Shown here in pieces: positions 36,189-46,642 of a stretch of 64,000 nt of DNA. Below the pieces are notes generated by a model. The model saw only the letters and a list, made by a program, of their open reading frames with translations. It did not search any database and was not told the origin of the DNA. The DNA is from Gari tellinella. Its lineage: Eukaryota > Mollusca > Bivalvia > Cardiida > Psammobiidae. Position 1 is the first letter of the stretch, and each line of letters opens with the position of its first letter. Made by a program: the position numbers and the translations under genes. The stretch spans positions 23,588,001 to 23,652,000 of the forward strand of contig OV277863.1 in NCBI GenBank assembly GCA_922989275.2, in the 5' to 3' direction.

Positions 36189-36943
36189 GGATACCTGGAT
36201 ACCTGGATACCTATTCTACGCCTGTGGTACCCGCTCTTTTCTCAGTAAAAGTATTTGGCTGAACTGTCAACGCATGCGTGGGGGCGTGTACTGTATTGCC
36301 TTATACTCCAGTGCTTATCTAAATTGTCTTTGAAATTATTTATACTTCCGGAGTTCACAACATACTCTGATTGACTGTTCCAATTGGTTGTGACCCTGAG
36401 ACCAAAAGAGTACTTCCTCACATTTAACCTAGCTCTCCTCTTTTGAAGCTTTCTGCTATGACCTCTTGTCTGTCGCTGTACATTTGGTGGTAACAATTTG
36501 TCCTTATCCACTCTGTCTTTTCCCATGAGTATTTTATATACTTGTATCATATCACCTCTTTCTCTTCTATAATACATTGATGGTAATCTGAGTGCTTTCA
36601 ATCTTTCTTCATATGGTAAGTCTTTTATGTCTGTGCACAGTTTGGTTGCTCTCCTTTGTACTTTCTCTATCTTATCCATGTCACCAAGGATTTGTGAAGG
36701 TCTAAGTGCATTACCATATTCTAATGTTGGTCTCACTAATGTGGTATATAATCTTTTAATAATGTTCTTGCTTCTATTTGTGAAAGTTCTTTTGATGATT
36801 CCGAGAGTTCTGTTAGCTTTATTGACAGCAAAATTGGTGTGATGATGGAATTTAAGTTGATCATCGACTTGGATGCCTAAATCTTTCTCTAATTGTGTTT
36901 CTTCTAACTGTTGGTAAACTTTGGATTGATATGAAAAAGACAT
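36189..36943 (-). pseudogene. LINE reverse transcriptase, C-terminal fragment (CR1/jockey-like)
   Basis: A frame of 233 codons on the minus strand (36943-36242) matches the region downstream of the RT catalytic box: EKDLGIQVDDQLKFHHH, KANRTLGIIKRTF, LYTTLVRPTLEYGN, KVQRRATKLC and RRERGDMIQVYKIL. The catalytic palm is missing, so the copy is 5'-truncated, the normal outcome of target-primed reverse transcription. Its 3' end (36189-36212 here) is three copies of an 8-bp unit, GGATACCT on the plus strand, resembling the short microsatellite tails of CR1/L2-type LINEs. It is inserted in a MITE at the hairpin arm. Confidence 0.85.
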
Positions 36944-37047
36944 GACGAGAATGGGTTGTTATCTGCTTAAAAAACGAGTCCGCAGGACGAGTTTTTTTAA
37001 CTAGATAACAACCCATTCGAGTTATATATTTTTCATATCTATTCAAA
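36921..37047. repeat. Fold-back structure at the LINE 5' junction
   Basis: The arms GAATGGGTTGTTATCT (36949-36964) and AGATAACAACCCATTC (37003-37018) are perfect. The pairing continues imperfectly outward, so that TTTTTCATAT...TCAAAG right of the stem mirrors the first codons of the LINE fragment. The loop contains AAAAAAC/GTTTTTT and GTCC-GCA-GGAC pairs. Confidence 0.8.
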
Positions 37048-37227
37048 GGAATTGATTATTCTATTTATTATATATATTTTAAAGACGGTATATGATAAAG
37101 ACTTTTTCTTTATCCAATATATCAAAACCGGTCATCGCCCTTAGCACACGGATAAATTTAACATAAGCATGGTCGAATTATTTTCATACTGTAGCTGAAG
37201 AAATACGGGTAGATTTGACTTAATTTG

Positions 37228-37450
37228 ATTTGTTATGATTTTTCGTCGCTTGCAATAGTTTTTCAGTCAGATTGCGACGTCCAGCTAATGATGGATGAAG
37301 ACGCAATATACCACCTACCTTCCACAAACCGGCTGGAAGGCTTCCCCGCATATGAAAAACCCGAATGACTAGACTGGGATTCGAACTCACGGCGGTGAGG
37401 AGCTAAGTGATTTAAGTCACAGTGACTATACACTTAGGCCACGGAGGCCC
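37228..37450 (-). mobile_element. tRNA-derived SINE, diverged copy
   Basis: On the minus strand it begins GGGCCTCCGTGGCCTAAGTG (A-box-like) and has GAGTTCGAATCCCAGT (B box). It then has the body also seen at 50838-51115 (GGAAGCCTTCCAGC) and an AAGCGACG-type 3' domain. No clear target duplication is found. It is an older copy of the SINE at 50838. Confidence 0.8.
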
Positions 37451-39068
37451 TTGCAGTGATTTCACCCTATAGAAATTTGGTGGTCACTCGCGTACATGTT
37501 CCTTGTTCCTTTCTGTTGAAATAACGTTTCAAAGATGTACGGAAACAAGCAATAATCCTCAATGATTCTTCTGTAACAGTCAAATGTATCACTCGATCAT
37601 TTTTAACTCAATATACGATACATTTCATGTGTTTTGACAGATGACAGCTAAATGCCGGATACACGTAGTGCAAACGCGTCTAGAGGAGGTTTGTGCATCA
37701 AGTTTTTATTGAATGAAAGAGACATCAGTACAATAGCCACGCATGTGTAATAAGTTGTGACTTAACACAAGTTTCACTAGTAGATGGTGAACTGATATCA
37801 CACGAATCCTATCGCTGACTACCTAAAATGGGCGGTATACATTTACACAGTGTATAAACGAACTGTACCATAACCGGATAGAGCGACTAGATTTAAAAAC
37901 AAATGTTGACATTTCTTCACAGGCCTTAACTGTGATTAGAGCTGTTAATTTTGGATATTTTCTTAGAACCAATGCGAGCGAACGTAAGTAATAATCGCAA
38001 TTATACCGTAGTACACTTGTAAGTATGTACGTAGAGAGGCAATGGTGATCTGATTAAAAATCAACACAGAGTGTCGATTTCCCTCTCAAATTTGGGAACA
38101 GTTCTTTGAAAATGTCCTTTGTTTTAATCGCATATGTTACAAAACTGTACTGTATGGTATCTAAATAGACTGCTAAACAAAGCCACCACCTTTTGTTTAT
38201 TTTAAATCGCCATTTGATAATAAATTTATGCAGACTTTCTACATGTAGACTGTATCATATATTGCAATAATCTACTATCATTTATAGCGTGTCTGTATGA
38301 TATATAGAGACTAGATTCCCCTGAAATTTGTATGACAAGTAGCGACTAGCTATACATGATTTCGCAAATTCTGCAGATTTATTGTTATGATTTTTACTTA
38401 AAAGTGATACGTATATGTACGTGCAAATATCTACTACTATTTACATGTATAGTGTGGTCATGCATGCAACTGACCATTTCGACCCAACTTTCTGAAATGT
38501 GTATAACATATTGCGATTCGCGAAACATGATTTCACCAATTCTGCATATTGTTTTGATATTATTTCCCAGGACTGCCTTTCTCCATATTTTTCCGAAATC
38601 TTCGGATATACGGATTTTTCCCCAAATCTTCGGATTTCTGCTCTAACTTTTAAATTTTGGATCTTAAGCGTATTTTGCGTTGAAAACATTGATATTGGTT
38701 TCAATGGAGCCCTCTGATCAGGGTCTTCACTGTTTGTCACCTGGACATATATTGTAAAAATGAACCCTTAAAAGTAAAAAATGGACCAGACTAAATGGAA
38801 AATTAAAATTGTCCATTTGAGGTTTCAGGGAGGAAAAGGACTTTAACTATAGATAAACTTAATCAAGGACTTCAATGCGTGTGCAACCATAAACATAATG
38901 TCGGCATCAGCTAGGGATTGGAAGGTAGCGGGTTTGATCGCCAGTTGGAACAAGCCAGTGCCGTAAAATTGTTAGGAGCAGCTCTGTTCTGGGTCTACTT
39001 TGTAATAATAATAATAAAATAAGAATTTTATTTGTGAACATGTTTATGAAAACATATGGTAATAAATA
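37451..39068. other. Unrecognised non-coding sequence
   Basis: There is no supported exon. A partial hairpin remnant (CCCTCTGATCAGGGTCTTCACTG) lies near 38709-38731 with GTCCATTTGAGGTTTCAGG downstream. A degenerate B-box-like GGGTTTGATCGCC at 38929-38942 may be a SINE relic. (ATA)n is at 39005-39016. Confidence 0.4.
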
Positions 39069-39436
39069 CAGTGAAACTCCTCTAAACCGGAACCTCTAAA
39101 TACCGGAATCCTCTCTAAACCGGACAAAAGCTTTGGTCCCGTTTCCAATCCTTTTTTATTTTTACCCATTACACCATGAACACGCCTTATTACGTCTTTG
39201 GTTTTTTCTTACACTGAAGAAAATAATTTGTACATTCTAGCAGATGATAGCTTAAAGCAGGTTGAAAGTAAGGCAGAATGCGCCTTAAGGCGCATTCTGC
39301 TTTACTTTCAACCTGCTTTAAGTGGTCAACTAACTTCCATACTAGAAACAAGGCAAAACCCCTCTAAACCGGAAACCCCTTTAAACCGGACATTTTTGTT
39401 GTCCCCACACATGTCCGGTTTAGAGGGGTTTCACTG
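39069..39436. mobile_element. TA-flanked MITE (CAGTGAAACYCCTCTAAACCGG ends) with second hairpin module
   Basis: The left end is CAGTGAAACTCCTCTAAACC and the right end GGTTTAGAGGGGTTTCACTG, bounded by TA at 39067-39068 and 39437-39438. Extra internal CTCTAAACCGGA copies occur. The interior holds the stem at 39251-39321 (CTTAAAGCAGGTTGAAAG, centre GCGCCTTAAGGCGC), which elsewhere lies within TTAA-type MITEs. Confidence 0.85.
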
Positions 39437-39439
39437 TAA

Positions 39440-39683
39440 ACATATTGTTGAAATTATCAAAATCTAGATTCATTTTACAAAATAGATAGCACATTAAGAA
39501 GAAAACATCACACATAGACTAGTTCAGTTGTTATTTTACGCCAAAATATAATTAGAATATTATGGACATTTAGGAAAAGAACTGGTGCACAAGATTGCCC
39601 GAGAAGTTGTGCCCATACAGAACAAAACTTGTTTCCAACAGTGTCCAAGCTATCACATAGGGATCTTGAGTGATATTGATTAA
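39440..39683. repeat. 244-bp repeat, unit 1
   Basis: This unit starts ACATATTGTTGAAATTATC and ends TGATATTGATTAA. It is the same length as the units at 41610-41853 and 41854-42097 and about 90 percent or more similar. It is separated from unit 2 by the TTAA element 39684-41605. Confidence 0.9.
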
Positions 39684-39880
39684 AGCCGCATTGTGTTTTT
39701 GAGAAAACCTGCATAAAACGGTTGTTTGGGGTCCCGTTTGAACTACGTGGGACGTGATTCTTTCACAAAAACCGGTTTTATCTACGAAATTCGCTTTTTA
39801 AATTTTATTTATAATATTTTGGTGCTGCACAAATTAAAGAGCCTCCCTTATGAATGGAAAGAAGGACAACTCTGTAAATA

Positions 39881-40080
39881 CAGGGCTCCAGATAACGGAA
39901 GTATTTAGAAAACTAAACTCTTTATTTCTGCTTTTAAACCCAATGGTGTCATACTCATTACAATTGTCTCGAAGAGACGGTTTAATCAGTAGTAACACCA
40001 TAGCATTCGGTGCTGAAATGAGTGAGAAAATGTTAGATTAGTTCAGATTACTCTCGCTTACATCTATAGCTGGAGCACTG
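39881..40080. mobile_element. CAGGGCTCC-end MITE inside copy 1
   Basis: The ends are CAGGGCTCCAGATAACGG and TAGCTGGAGCACTG, with TA to the left. The central palindrome is around GTCTCGAAGAGAC. Its counterpart lies at 46264-46444 in copy 2, so it was present before the two copies separated. Confidence 0.75.
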
Positions 40081-40096
40081 GAAATGACCCTGTTAA

Positions 40097-40300
40097 CCCT
40101 TATTCTGCTGCTCAGACGTCTGCTTTGACATTGTCGTCTGCAAAATGTGTTCAGTTTAGATGTATGCATTGTTTTAATTAAACAAACCTTAAGACGAGTG
40201 TCAAACAGTTTGGATCCAGATGAGACGCCGCGTTACGCGGCGTATTTTTAGATTCAAATAGTTTGCAAACTCCTAAAAGTTAAGACCAGTAGGCACAGGG
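40097..40300. mobile_element. piggyBac-like MITE inside copy 1
   Basis: It is flanked by TTAA on both sides (40093-40096 and 40301-40304), with ends CCCTTATTCTGCTG and, inverted, GGCACAGGG. The hairpin at 40202-40265 has lost part of its right arm. The counterpart is at 46040-46247. Confidence 0.8.
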
Positions 40301-40384
40301 TTAAACACTATGAGATCCAATAACAACATGTACATACTTATTCACTAGGGGTAAACGATAAAACAAACTACGGAAAATCTATAC

Positions 40385-41320
40385 CTTGAGCTTGCTGAAA
40401 ATGACTGTTTCAGCCTTGTCCGCTCTCTAACTCAAACACTTCTTTTTGGATCTTCACCAAACTTGTTACAAATGTTTATTAGTATAGAATCTAAGTCAGG
40501 TTCAATAACTAGCAAAATCGCATAAGGCATGTCTGAGTTATTGCCCTTGAATAATTAAAAAATGAAATTTTTAGTCATTCAAGGGCAATAACTCCAACAT
40601 GCCTTGTGCGATTTTGATAGTTAAGATGACTGACCTAGATTTTATATTAATAAACATTTTCAACAAGTTTGGTGAATATCTGATATAAACTTTATGTGTT
40701 AGAAAGCAAAAAATGCTGAAACATTCATTTTTAATACTTATAGGGCCAAAACTCAGACATGCCACATGCGATTTTTGTAATAATCAAACTAGACCTAAAT
40801 CTTATATAATTAAATATTTTCAGGGTGCAAAAATGACTGAAACAGTCATTTTTTATTAATAAAAAGGCAATAACTCAAATATACCTTATGCGATTTTAGT
40901 AGTAATCAAACTAAATCTTGTTTTATATCAATGAACATTTTCAGCAAGTTTGGTGAAGATCCAATAAAACGTATTTGTGTTAGAGAGCAAAACTTGCTGA
41001 AAACAGTCATTTTTTAATACATAAAGGGCAAAAACTCAGATATGCCACATGCGATTTTAGTAATAATCAAACTATACCTAAATTTTATATGAATAAATAT
41101 TTTCAGCATGTTTGGTGAATATCCGATAAAAGCTGTTTGGTTTAAGAGTGCAAAAATGACTGAAAAAGTCATTTTTTATTAATAAAAAGGCAATAACTCA
41201 AATATACCTGATGCGATTTTAGTAGTAATCGAACTAAACCTTAATTTTATATCAATAAACATTTTCAGCAAGTTTGTGAAAGATCGGATAAAAATTAGTT
41301 GAGTTAGAGAGCGGACAAAA
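40385..41320. repeat. ~160-bp array in copy 1, with an internal inversion
   Basis: The unit words are AGGGCAATAACTCAGACATG, TGCGATTTTAGTAGTAATCA, ATATCAATAAACATTTTCAG, CAAGTTTGGTGAAGATCC and GTGTTAGAGAGC. The first unit lies in the opposite orientation to the rest. The switch near 40555-40575 creates a GAGTTATTGCCCTTGAATAA / TCATTCAAGGGCAATAACTC palindrome. Confidence 0.85.
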
Positions 41321-41609
41321 AAGTGTGATAGTCTAACTGACTGATGGATAGACGGGCGGAGATATATACGGTTGCCCCCAGTGAAGTTGTATTCGGCTGT
41401 ATCACGTGATACTAAGCCGTGTGGAAATGTTTATGTCAGACGTTCTATTTTCGGTTTGTTATGATTGTAAATCGCCCTTTTTGGTGATTTAGGTCCGTCT
41501 TCATCATTTCATAGATCAGTTTGGCCCATTAGAATTTTCAAACATTATTATTAACCGTTATCGTATTTCAGGCACTGAGAAAAGGTCTGAAAACACAATG
41601 GGACTTTAA

Positions 41610-42097
41610 ACATATTGTTGAAATTATCAAAAACTAGATTCACTTTACAGAATAGATAGCACATTAAGAAGAAAATATCACAAATAGACTAGTTCAGTTG
41701 TTATTTTACGCCAATATATAATTAGGATACTAAGGATATTTAGGAAACGAAATGGTGCACATGATTGCCCGAGAAGTTTTGCCCATACAGAACAAAACTT
41801 ATTTCCAACAGTGTCCAAGCTGTCACATAGGGATCTTGAGTGATATTGATTAAACATATAGTTGAAATTATCAAAAACTAGATTCACTTTACAAAATAGA
41901 TAGCACATAATGAAGAATATATCACAAATAGACTAGTTCAGTTGTTATTTTACGCCAATATATAATTAGGATATTATGGACATTAAGGAAAAGAAATGGT
42001 GCACAGGATTGCCCGAGAAGTTTCGCCCATAAAGAACAAAACTTATTACCAACGGTGAACAAGCTGTCACATAGGGATCTTGAGTGTCATTAATTAA
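41610..42097. repeat. 244-bp repeat, units 2 and 3 in tandem
   Basis: There are two adjacent 244-bp units (41610-41853, 41854-42097), each ending in TTAA. A truncated fourth unit begins ACATATG at 42098. Unit 1 lies at 39440-39683 on the far side of the inserted element. Confidence 0.92.
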
Positions 42098-42149
42098 ACA
42101 TATGTGCATTATGGTAAAACGATTTGGAAGTAAAAGTAAAGGTATCAAC

Positions 42150-42177
42150 TGGGGGGGGGGGGGGGGGGGGGGGGGGG
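42150..42177 (+). repeat. Poly-G run of about 28 bases
   Basis: An uninterrupted G homopolymer. The length is uncertain because such runs are error-prone in sequencing. Confidence 0.8.
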
Positions 42178-42329
42178 CATGATAATTATCTTTTACATAT
42201 TATATTTAGTTCCATAACATTGCATGCCTTTCATTTTTGTAAAGTGTTCATACATGCTTGGGGCTTGGTTATTAATTTTGTTATTAACATGAATTAGTCG
42301 TAATTGTTTGCATCTATATTCCATATTTA

Positions 42330-42960
42330 AAATCTAAGATCTGCCACACGAAGAGATGTTCTACAATGTTAATTTTGAATGAAACGCACTTTGTTTTGTG
42401 CAACCTGTAGTTTGTGTTTGTTTTTCAGGGTTTTAGTAAGATCACAGAGCTACGAGGGGGATCGTAATCTATATGGCATTGTATTAAAGAATAGTGTCTT
42501 TCTAAGAGATTTGTTTAAACAATCTTGCTGGCGATATAAAATTTAATTCTCGAGTTTACTTTCTTGATAATTTTATTTACAATGGAATTTTCCTGACATG
42601 TCTGCATCTAAAATGAGTCCAGCTATTTAACTGCACTTGTAGATTTGATTTCATGGCCGTTACATTCACGGAAAAGTTTTTGTTTTTATTTAATTTTATT
42701 CGAGATCCAAACAAAATACTTTCTGTTTTTCCGAGATCTTTGAATCTTTGTGGGAGAATATAAGTTTCATGTGTGGATTCAACTATAAACATTTTAGCCA
42801 AATATTTGTTTCAATTTTGCAATAAAATCTCCTGTTATGTTTTGACAGTGTTATGCTTATGGAATTTTCCTTTTGTTACTTTCCTAGTTCAGTTAGTTGG
42901 TAAATAATCGCTTATATTCAAAGGAAGTGTGCCAGACTGTGATTTTTTCGGGGTGGCTTA
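42330..42960 (-). pseudogene. Decayed LINE reverse transcriptase fragment
   Basis: On the minus strand, codons near 42801-42577 read KTESILFGSRIKLNKNKNFS. That is the KTE-x-ILFG motif which follows the catalytic box in jockey/CR1-like RTs. Near 42420-42330 the reading LKNKHKLQVAQNKVRFI fits the downstream QxxQNK block. Stops and frame breaks are frequent. It lies between the two inverted TTAA elements. Confidence 0.7.
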
Positions 42961-43168
42961 CAAGAACATAGTCTAATAAAGTCTTAGTGTTGTTAGTAAT
43001 TCTAGTAGGACTAGTGATCAGTTGAGTAAGATTAAACATGTTTAGCAACTTGGTATGATTGTCTTAAAGTCCACCTTTTTTCTTGTTCTGGCAAATGTTA
43101 AAATCACCCAAAACTAACCATTCTATATTACTTCTGATTTTCAAATCATTTTTCAAATTCTTCATTAA

Positions 43169-43695
43169 AGCGACTCGCAACCGGATGGTGTACTTGTCAA
43201 AATAAAATAAAATACTCAAATATAAGCAAATTTGTGGCAGTATTCGGCTTTTGACATTAAAAAAATATGATCAGTCCAAAAAAAGTCTCAAGAATCGTCA
43301 CCGAATCTTAGTTTTTTTAGATATATTCCATCGTTTTTCAATAGCGTCAGCTGACGGTTTTGCTGTTGTTGTTGCTTCTCTACACGGGCTCTGACATAAA
43401 CCGGAGCCGAATAATGTGGTATTAAGCGCTACCAGTGAAGTACGTTAATTCGCTACCATATATATAGAGAGCGTCCGTGGTCGAGGCGGTAAAGGTGTGT
43501 CCTCATTTTTCTTGTTTGTCTCCGCAATGGAGGGTCACGGGTTCGAATCCCACCAGAGCTTCTTCTTTTTTTGTTTTGGAAATGCATTTTTTAACAGAAT
43601 TTATTATCCTAAACTAAATCTTACCCATTTATATAATCATTTGACATATATTTACAAATTACCATTTTTAATGCTAAATCCGGTTGCGAACCTCT
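43169..43695. mobile_element. TTAA-flanked TIR element with a tRNA-like internal promoter
   Basis: The left end is AGCGACTCGCAACCGGAT and the right end ATCCGGTTGCGAACCTCT, with a TTAA on each side (43165-43168 and 43696-43699). It is about 527 bp and has no transposase. A tRNA-like A/B box pair lies inside at 43471-43551. Its ends begin AG next to TTAA, like the larger elements at 39684 and 44099. Confidence 0.7.
43469..43562 (+). other. tRNA-like segment (A and B boxes), probably a SINE relic
   Basis: GCGTCCGTGGTCGAGGCGGT resembles a tRNA 5' end and A box, and GGGTTCGAATCCCACC is a good B box. The acceptor stem ends do not pair and no anticodon loop can be placed confidently. It is not a functional tRNA gene. 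Confidence 0.6.
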
Positions 43696-44364
43696 TTAAA
43701 ATCATTTTGCTTTGGTGGTCTGTAACAAGAACATATTGGAATTTGTTTGGTTTTCGCTGGATATATTTCTATCCACACCGCTTAAATTTTGTCTCTCTGA
43801 AAAGAGATTTATTTAATTTTGTTAAAGTAAAAAAGGTGCGTTTTGGACGTAAAACGATCCCAGAGTCGTCTGAAATCGTTACCGTAAGATCGCTATAATT
43901 GATACAGTATAGTCGCTATAATCATTCAGATCAGCATATAGTCTGATCAATAAACGATACAGTTTCAGTTTCATCGGTGCAGTACTTTCAACGTGGGTAT
44001 TTATTAAATTTCACAAGTATTGTGCTTGTACTGCTATCGAAAGAAGAGGACATAATTTTCTCAAGTTTTACGCCCGATCAGATGCCAGGATGCTTAAAGT
44101 CCCATTGTGGTTTCAGACCTTTTCTTAATGTCTGAAATACAATAACGGTTAATAATAATGTTTGAACATTCTTATGGGCCAAACTGATCTATGAAATGAT
44201 GAAGACGGACCTAAATCATCAAAAAGGGCGATTTAAAATCATAACAAACCGAAAATAGAACGTCTGACATAAACCTTACCACACGGCTTAGTATCACGTG
44301 ATAAGTCGGAATCAACTTCACCGTGTGCAACCGTAATTACCTTCACCCGTCCATCCATCAGTCA

Positions 44365-45960
44365 GTTAGACTATCACACTTTTTTGTCCGCTCTCTAACT
44401 CGAATACTTTTATCCGATCTTCCACAAACTTGCTGAAAATGTTCATTGATATAAAATCAAGGTTTAGTTTGATTACTGCTAAAATCGCATAAGGTATTTT
44501 TGAGTTATTGCCTGTTAATTAAAAAAAATGACTGTTTCCGTCATTTTTGCACTCTTAAACAAACAGTTTATCGGATATTCACCAAACATGCTGAAAATAT
44601 TTATTCATATAAAATTTAGGTATAGTTTGATTATTACTAAAATCGCATGTGGCATATCTGAGTTTTTGCCCTTTATGTATTTAAAAATGACTGTTTTCAG
44701 CAAGGTTTGCTCTCTAACACAAATACGTTTTATTGGATCTTCACCAAACTTGCTTAAAATGTTTATTGATATAAAATCAAGGTTTAGTTTGATTACTACT
44801 AAAATCGCATGAGGTATATCTGAGTTATTGCCTGTTTATTAATAAAAAATGACTGTTTCAGTCATTTTTGCACTCTAACACATACAGTTTTTATCGGATA
44901 TTCACTAAACTTGCTGAAAATGTTTAATTATATAAAATTTAGGTCTAGTTTTATTATTACAAAAATCGCATATGGCATGTCTAAGCTTTTGCCCTTTAAG
45001 TATTAAAAAGGAATATTTCAGCATTTTTTGCTTTCTAACACATACAGTTTTTTATCAGATATTCACCAAACTTGTTGAAAATGTTTATTAATATAAAATC
45101 TAGGTCAATCATCTTAACTACCAAAATCGCACAAGGCATGTTAGAGTTATTGCCCTTGAATGACTAAAAATTGACTACTAAATCCTTGTCAGCTTTCTGA
45201 CTCAAACAGTTTTAATTGGATCTTCACCAAATTTACTGAAAATAATAGTTGTATAAAATCTTGATCCAGTTCTATAAATACCCAAATCGCCGAAGCCATG
45301 TTGGAGTTATGGTTCTTCAATTTTTAAATTTTTGCTATTTTATCCTTATTTTTGCCCTGTCCACTCTGTAAAAGGACCAGTTTTTATTCTATTTTAGCCA
45401 AATAGTTGGTCAATGTTTGCATGTGCTTCATCTTAGCCGTGTTGGTAATAAGTTAAGTAATAAATGACCACTCCATTTCTCCTTTACCTCTTGAAGGATT
45501 TTCATTCAACTGTATTTGATTTTTTCCTTGACCTAGATTTAATACCAATACACATTGTCAGCAAGTTTGGTGAAGATCCAATAACAAGTGTTTGTGTTAG
45601 AGAGCAGAAAATGCTGAAAGAGTCATTTTTTAATTATTCAAGGGCAATAACTCAGACATGCCTCATGCGATTTTGCTAGTTATTGAACCTGACCTAGATT
45701 CTATACTAATAAACATTTGTAGCAAGTTTGGTGAAGATCCAAAAACAAGTGTTTGTGTTAGAGAGCAGAAAATGCTGAAAGAGTCATTTTTTAATTATTC
45801 AAGGGCAATAACTCAGACATGCCTCATGCGATTTTGCTAGTTATTGAACCTGACCTAGATTCTATACTAATAAACATTTGTAGCAAGTTTGGTGAAGATC
45901 CAAAAAGAAGTGATTGAGTTAGAGAGCGGATAAGGCTGAAAAAGTCATTTTCAGCAAGCT
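44365..45960. repeat. ~160-bp array in copy 2
   Basis: About ten units, with the orientation changing near 45170-45530. Two consecutive units around 45585-45906 are almost identical with a 161-bp period. That is evidence of recent local amplification. Confidence 0.85.
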
Positions 45961-46039
45961 CAAGATTCTCCGTATATTTTTTAATCGCTCAACCCCAGTG
46001 CATATTATTTACACGTTTTGACTGGATCGCATAGTTTAA

Positions 46040-46247
46040 CCCTGTGCCTACTGAATGGTCGTAACTTTACGAAGTTTACAAACTGTTTGAATCTAGAAAT
46101 ACGCCGCGTAACGCGGCGTCTCATCTGGATCCAAACTGTTTGACACTCGTCTTAAGGTTTGTTTAATTTAAACAATGCATAAATCTAAACTGAACAAATT
46201 TTGCAGACGCCAATGTCAAAGCAGACGTCTGTGCAGCAGAATAAGGG
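46040..46247. mobile_element. piggyBac-like MITE inside copy 2
   Basis: TTAA flanks lie at 46036-46039 and 46248-46251, with ends CCCTGTGCC and GCAGAATAAGGG. The hairpin at 46079-46142 is CTCATCTGGATCCAAACTG on its intact side. It is the ortholog within the element of 40097-40300. Confidence 0.8.
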
Positions 46248-46263
46248 TTAACTTCTTCATTGT

Positions 46264-46444
46264 CAATGCTCCAGCTATCTGAACTAATCCAACATTTTCT
46301 CACTCATTTCAGCACCGAATGCTATGGTGTTACTACTGATTAAACCGTCTCTTCGAGACAATTCTAATGAGTATGACACCATTGGGTTTAAAAGCAGAAA
46401 TAAAGAGTTTAGTTTTCGAAATACTCCCCTTATCTGGAGCCCCG
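46264..46444. mobile_element. CAGGGCTCC-end MITE inside copy 2
   Basis: The inverse of 39881-40080: it starts CAATGCTCCAGC and ends CCCCTTATCTGGAGCCCCG beside TA. The palindromic centre GTCTCTTCGAGAC is retained. Confidence 0.75.
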
Positions 46445-46642
46445 TATTTACAGAGTTGTCCTTCTTTCCGTTCACAAGTTAGTTCTTTAATGGAAATTAT
46501 ATCCATAAATTAAAAAAAAATTAAAAAGCGAATTTCTTAGATAAAGCCGCTTTTTTCTGAAAGAATCACGTCCCATGTAGTTCTAATGGGATCCCAAACA
46601 ACAGTTTTATGCAGGTTTCCCAAAAACGCAATGCGGCTTTAA

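Larger units (their letters stand above)
39684..41605 (+). mobile_element. TTAA-flanked TIR element with ~160-bp repeats, copy 1
   Basis: It is 1,922 bp with ends AGCCGCATTGTGTTTT and, inverted, AGTCCCATTGTG, and a TTAA on both sides (39680-39683, 41606-41609). It sits exactly between two units of a 244-bp repeat. Units 2 and 3 are directly joined at TTAA, so the uninterrupted site is known and the target duplication is TTAA (or the TA within it). The contents are two MITEs (39881-40080 and 40097-40300), then a ~160-bp repeat array (about 40385-41320), then a unique right end. There is no transposase frame. It resembles bivalve pearl/CvA-like or BIV160-type composites by analogy only. Confidence 0.88.
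44099..46638 (-). mobile_element. TTAA-flanked TIR element with ~160-bp repeats, copy 2 (inverted)
   Basis: It is 2,540 bp, in reverse orientation to copy 1. The ends are AGTCCCATTGTGGTTTCAG at 44099 and, at 46638, the complement of AGCCGCATTGCGTTTT. TTAA flanks are at 44095-44098 and 46639-46642. It has the same internal order as copy 1 (unique end, ~160-bp array, two MITEs, unique end), but the array is longer by several units. Together with copy 1 it makes a ~7-kb inverted repeat. Confidence 0.88.

Noticed and set aside
39440..42097. CRISPR-like array (244-bp repeats)
   Set aside because: The units are long, directly joined and without spacers, in animal DNA. It is a simple tandem repeat with an insertion.
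43469..43562. tRNA gene
   Set aside because: There is a good B box, but no pairing acceptor stem and no placeable anticodon arm.
43497..43898. 133-codon open frame as a gene
   Set aside because: It overlaps the tRNA-like segment and the right end of a TTAA element, and has no recognisable motif.
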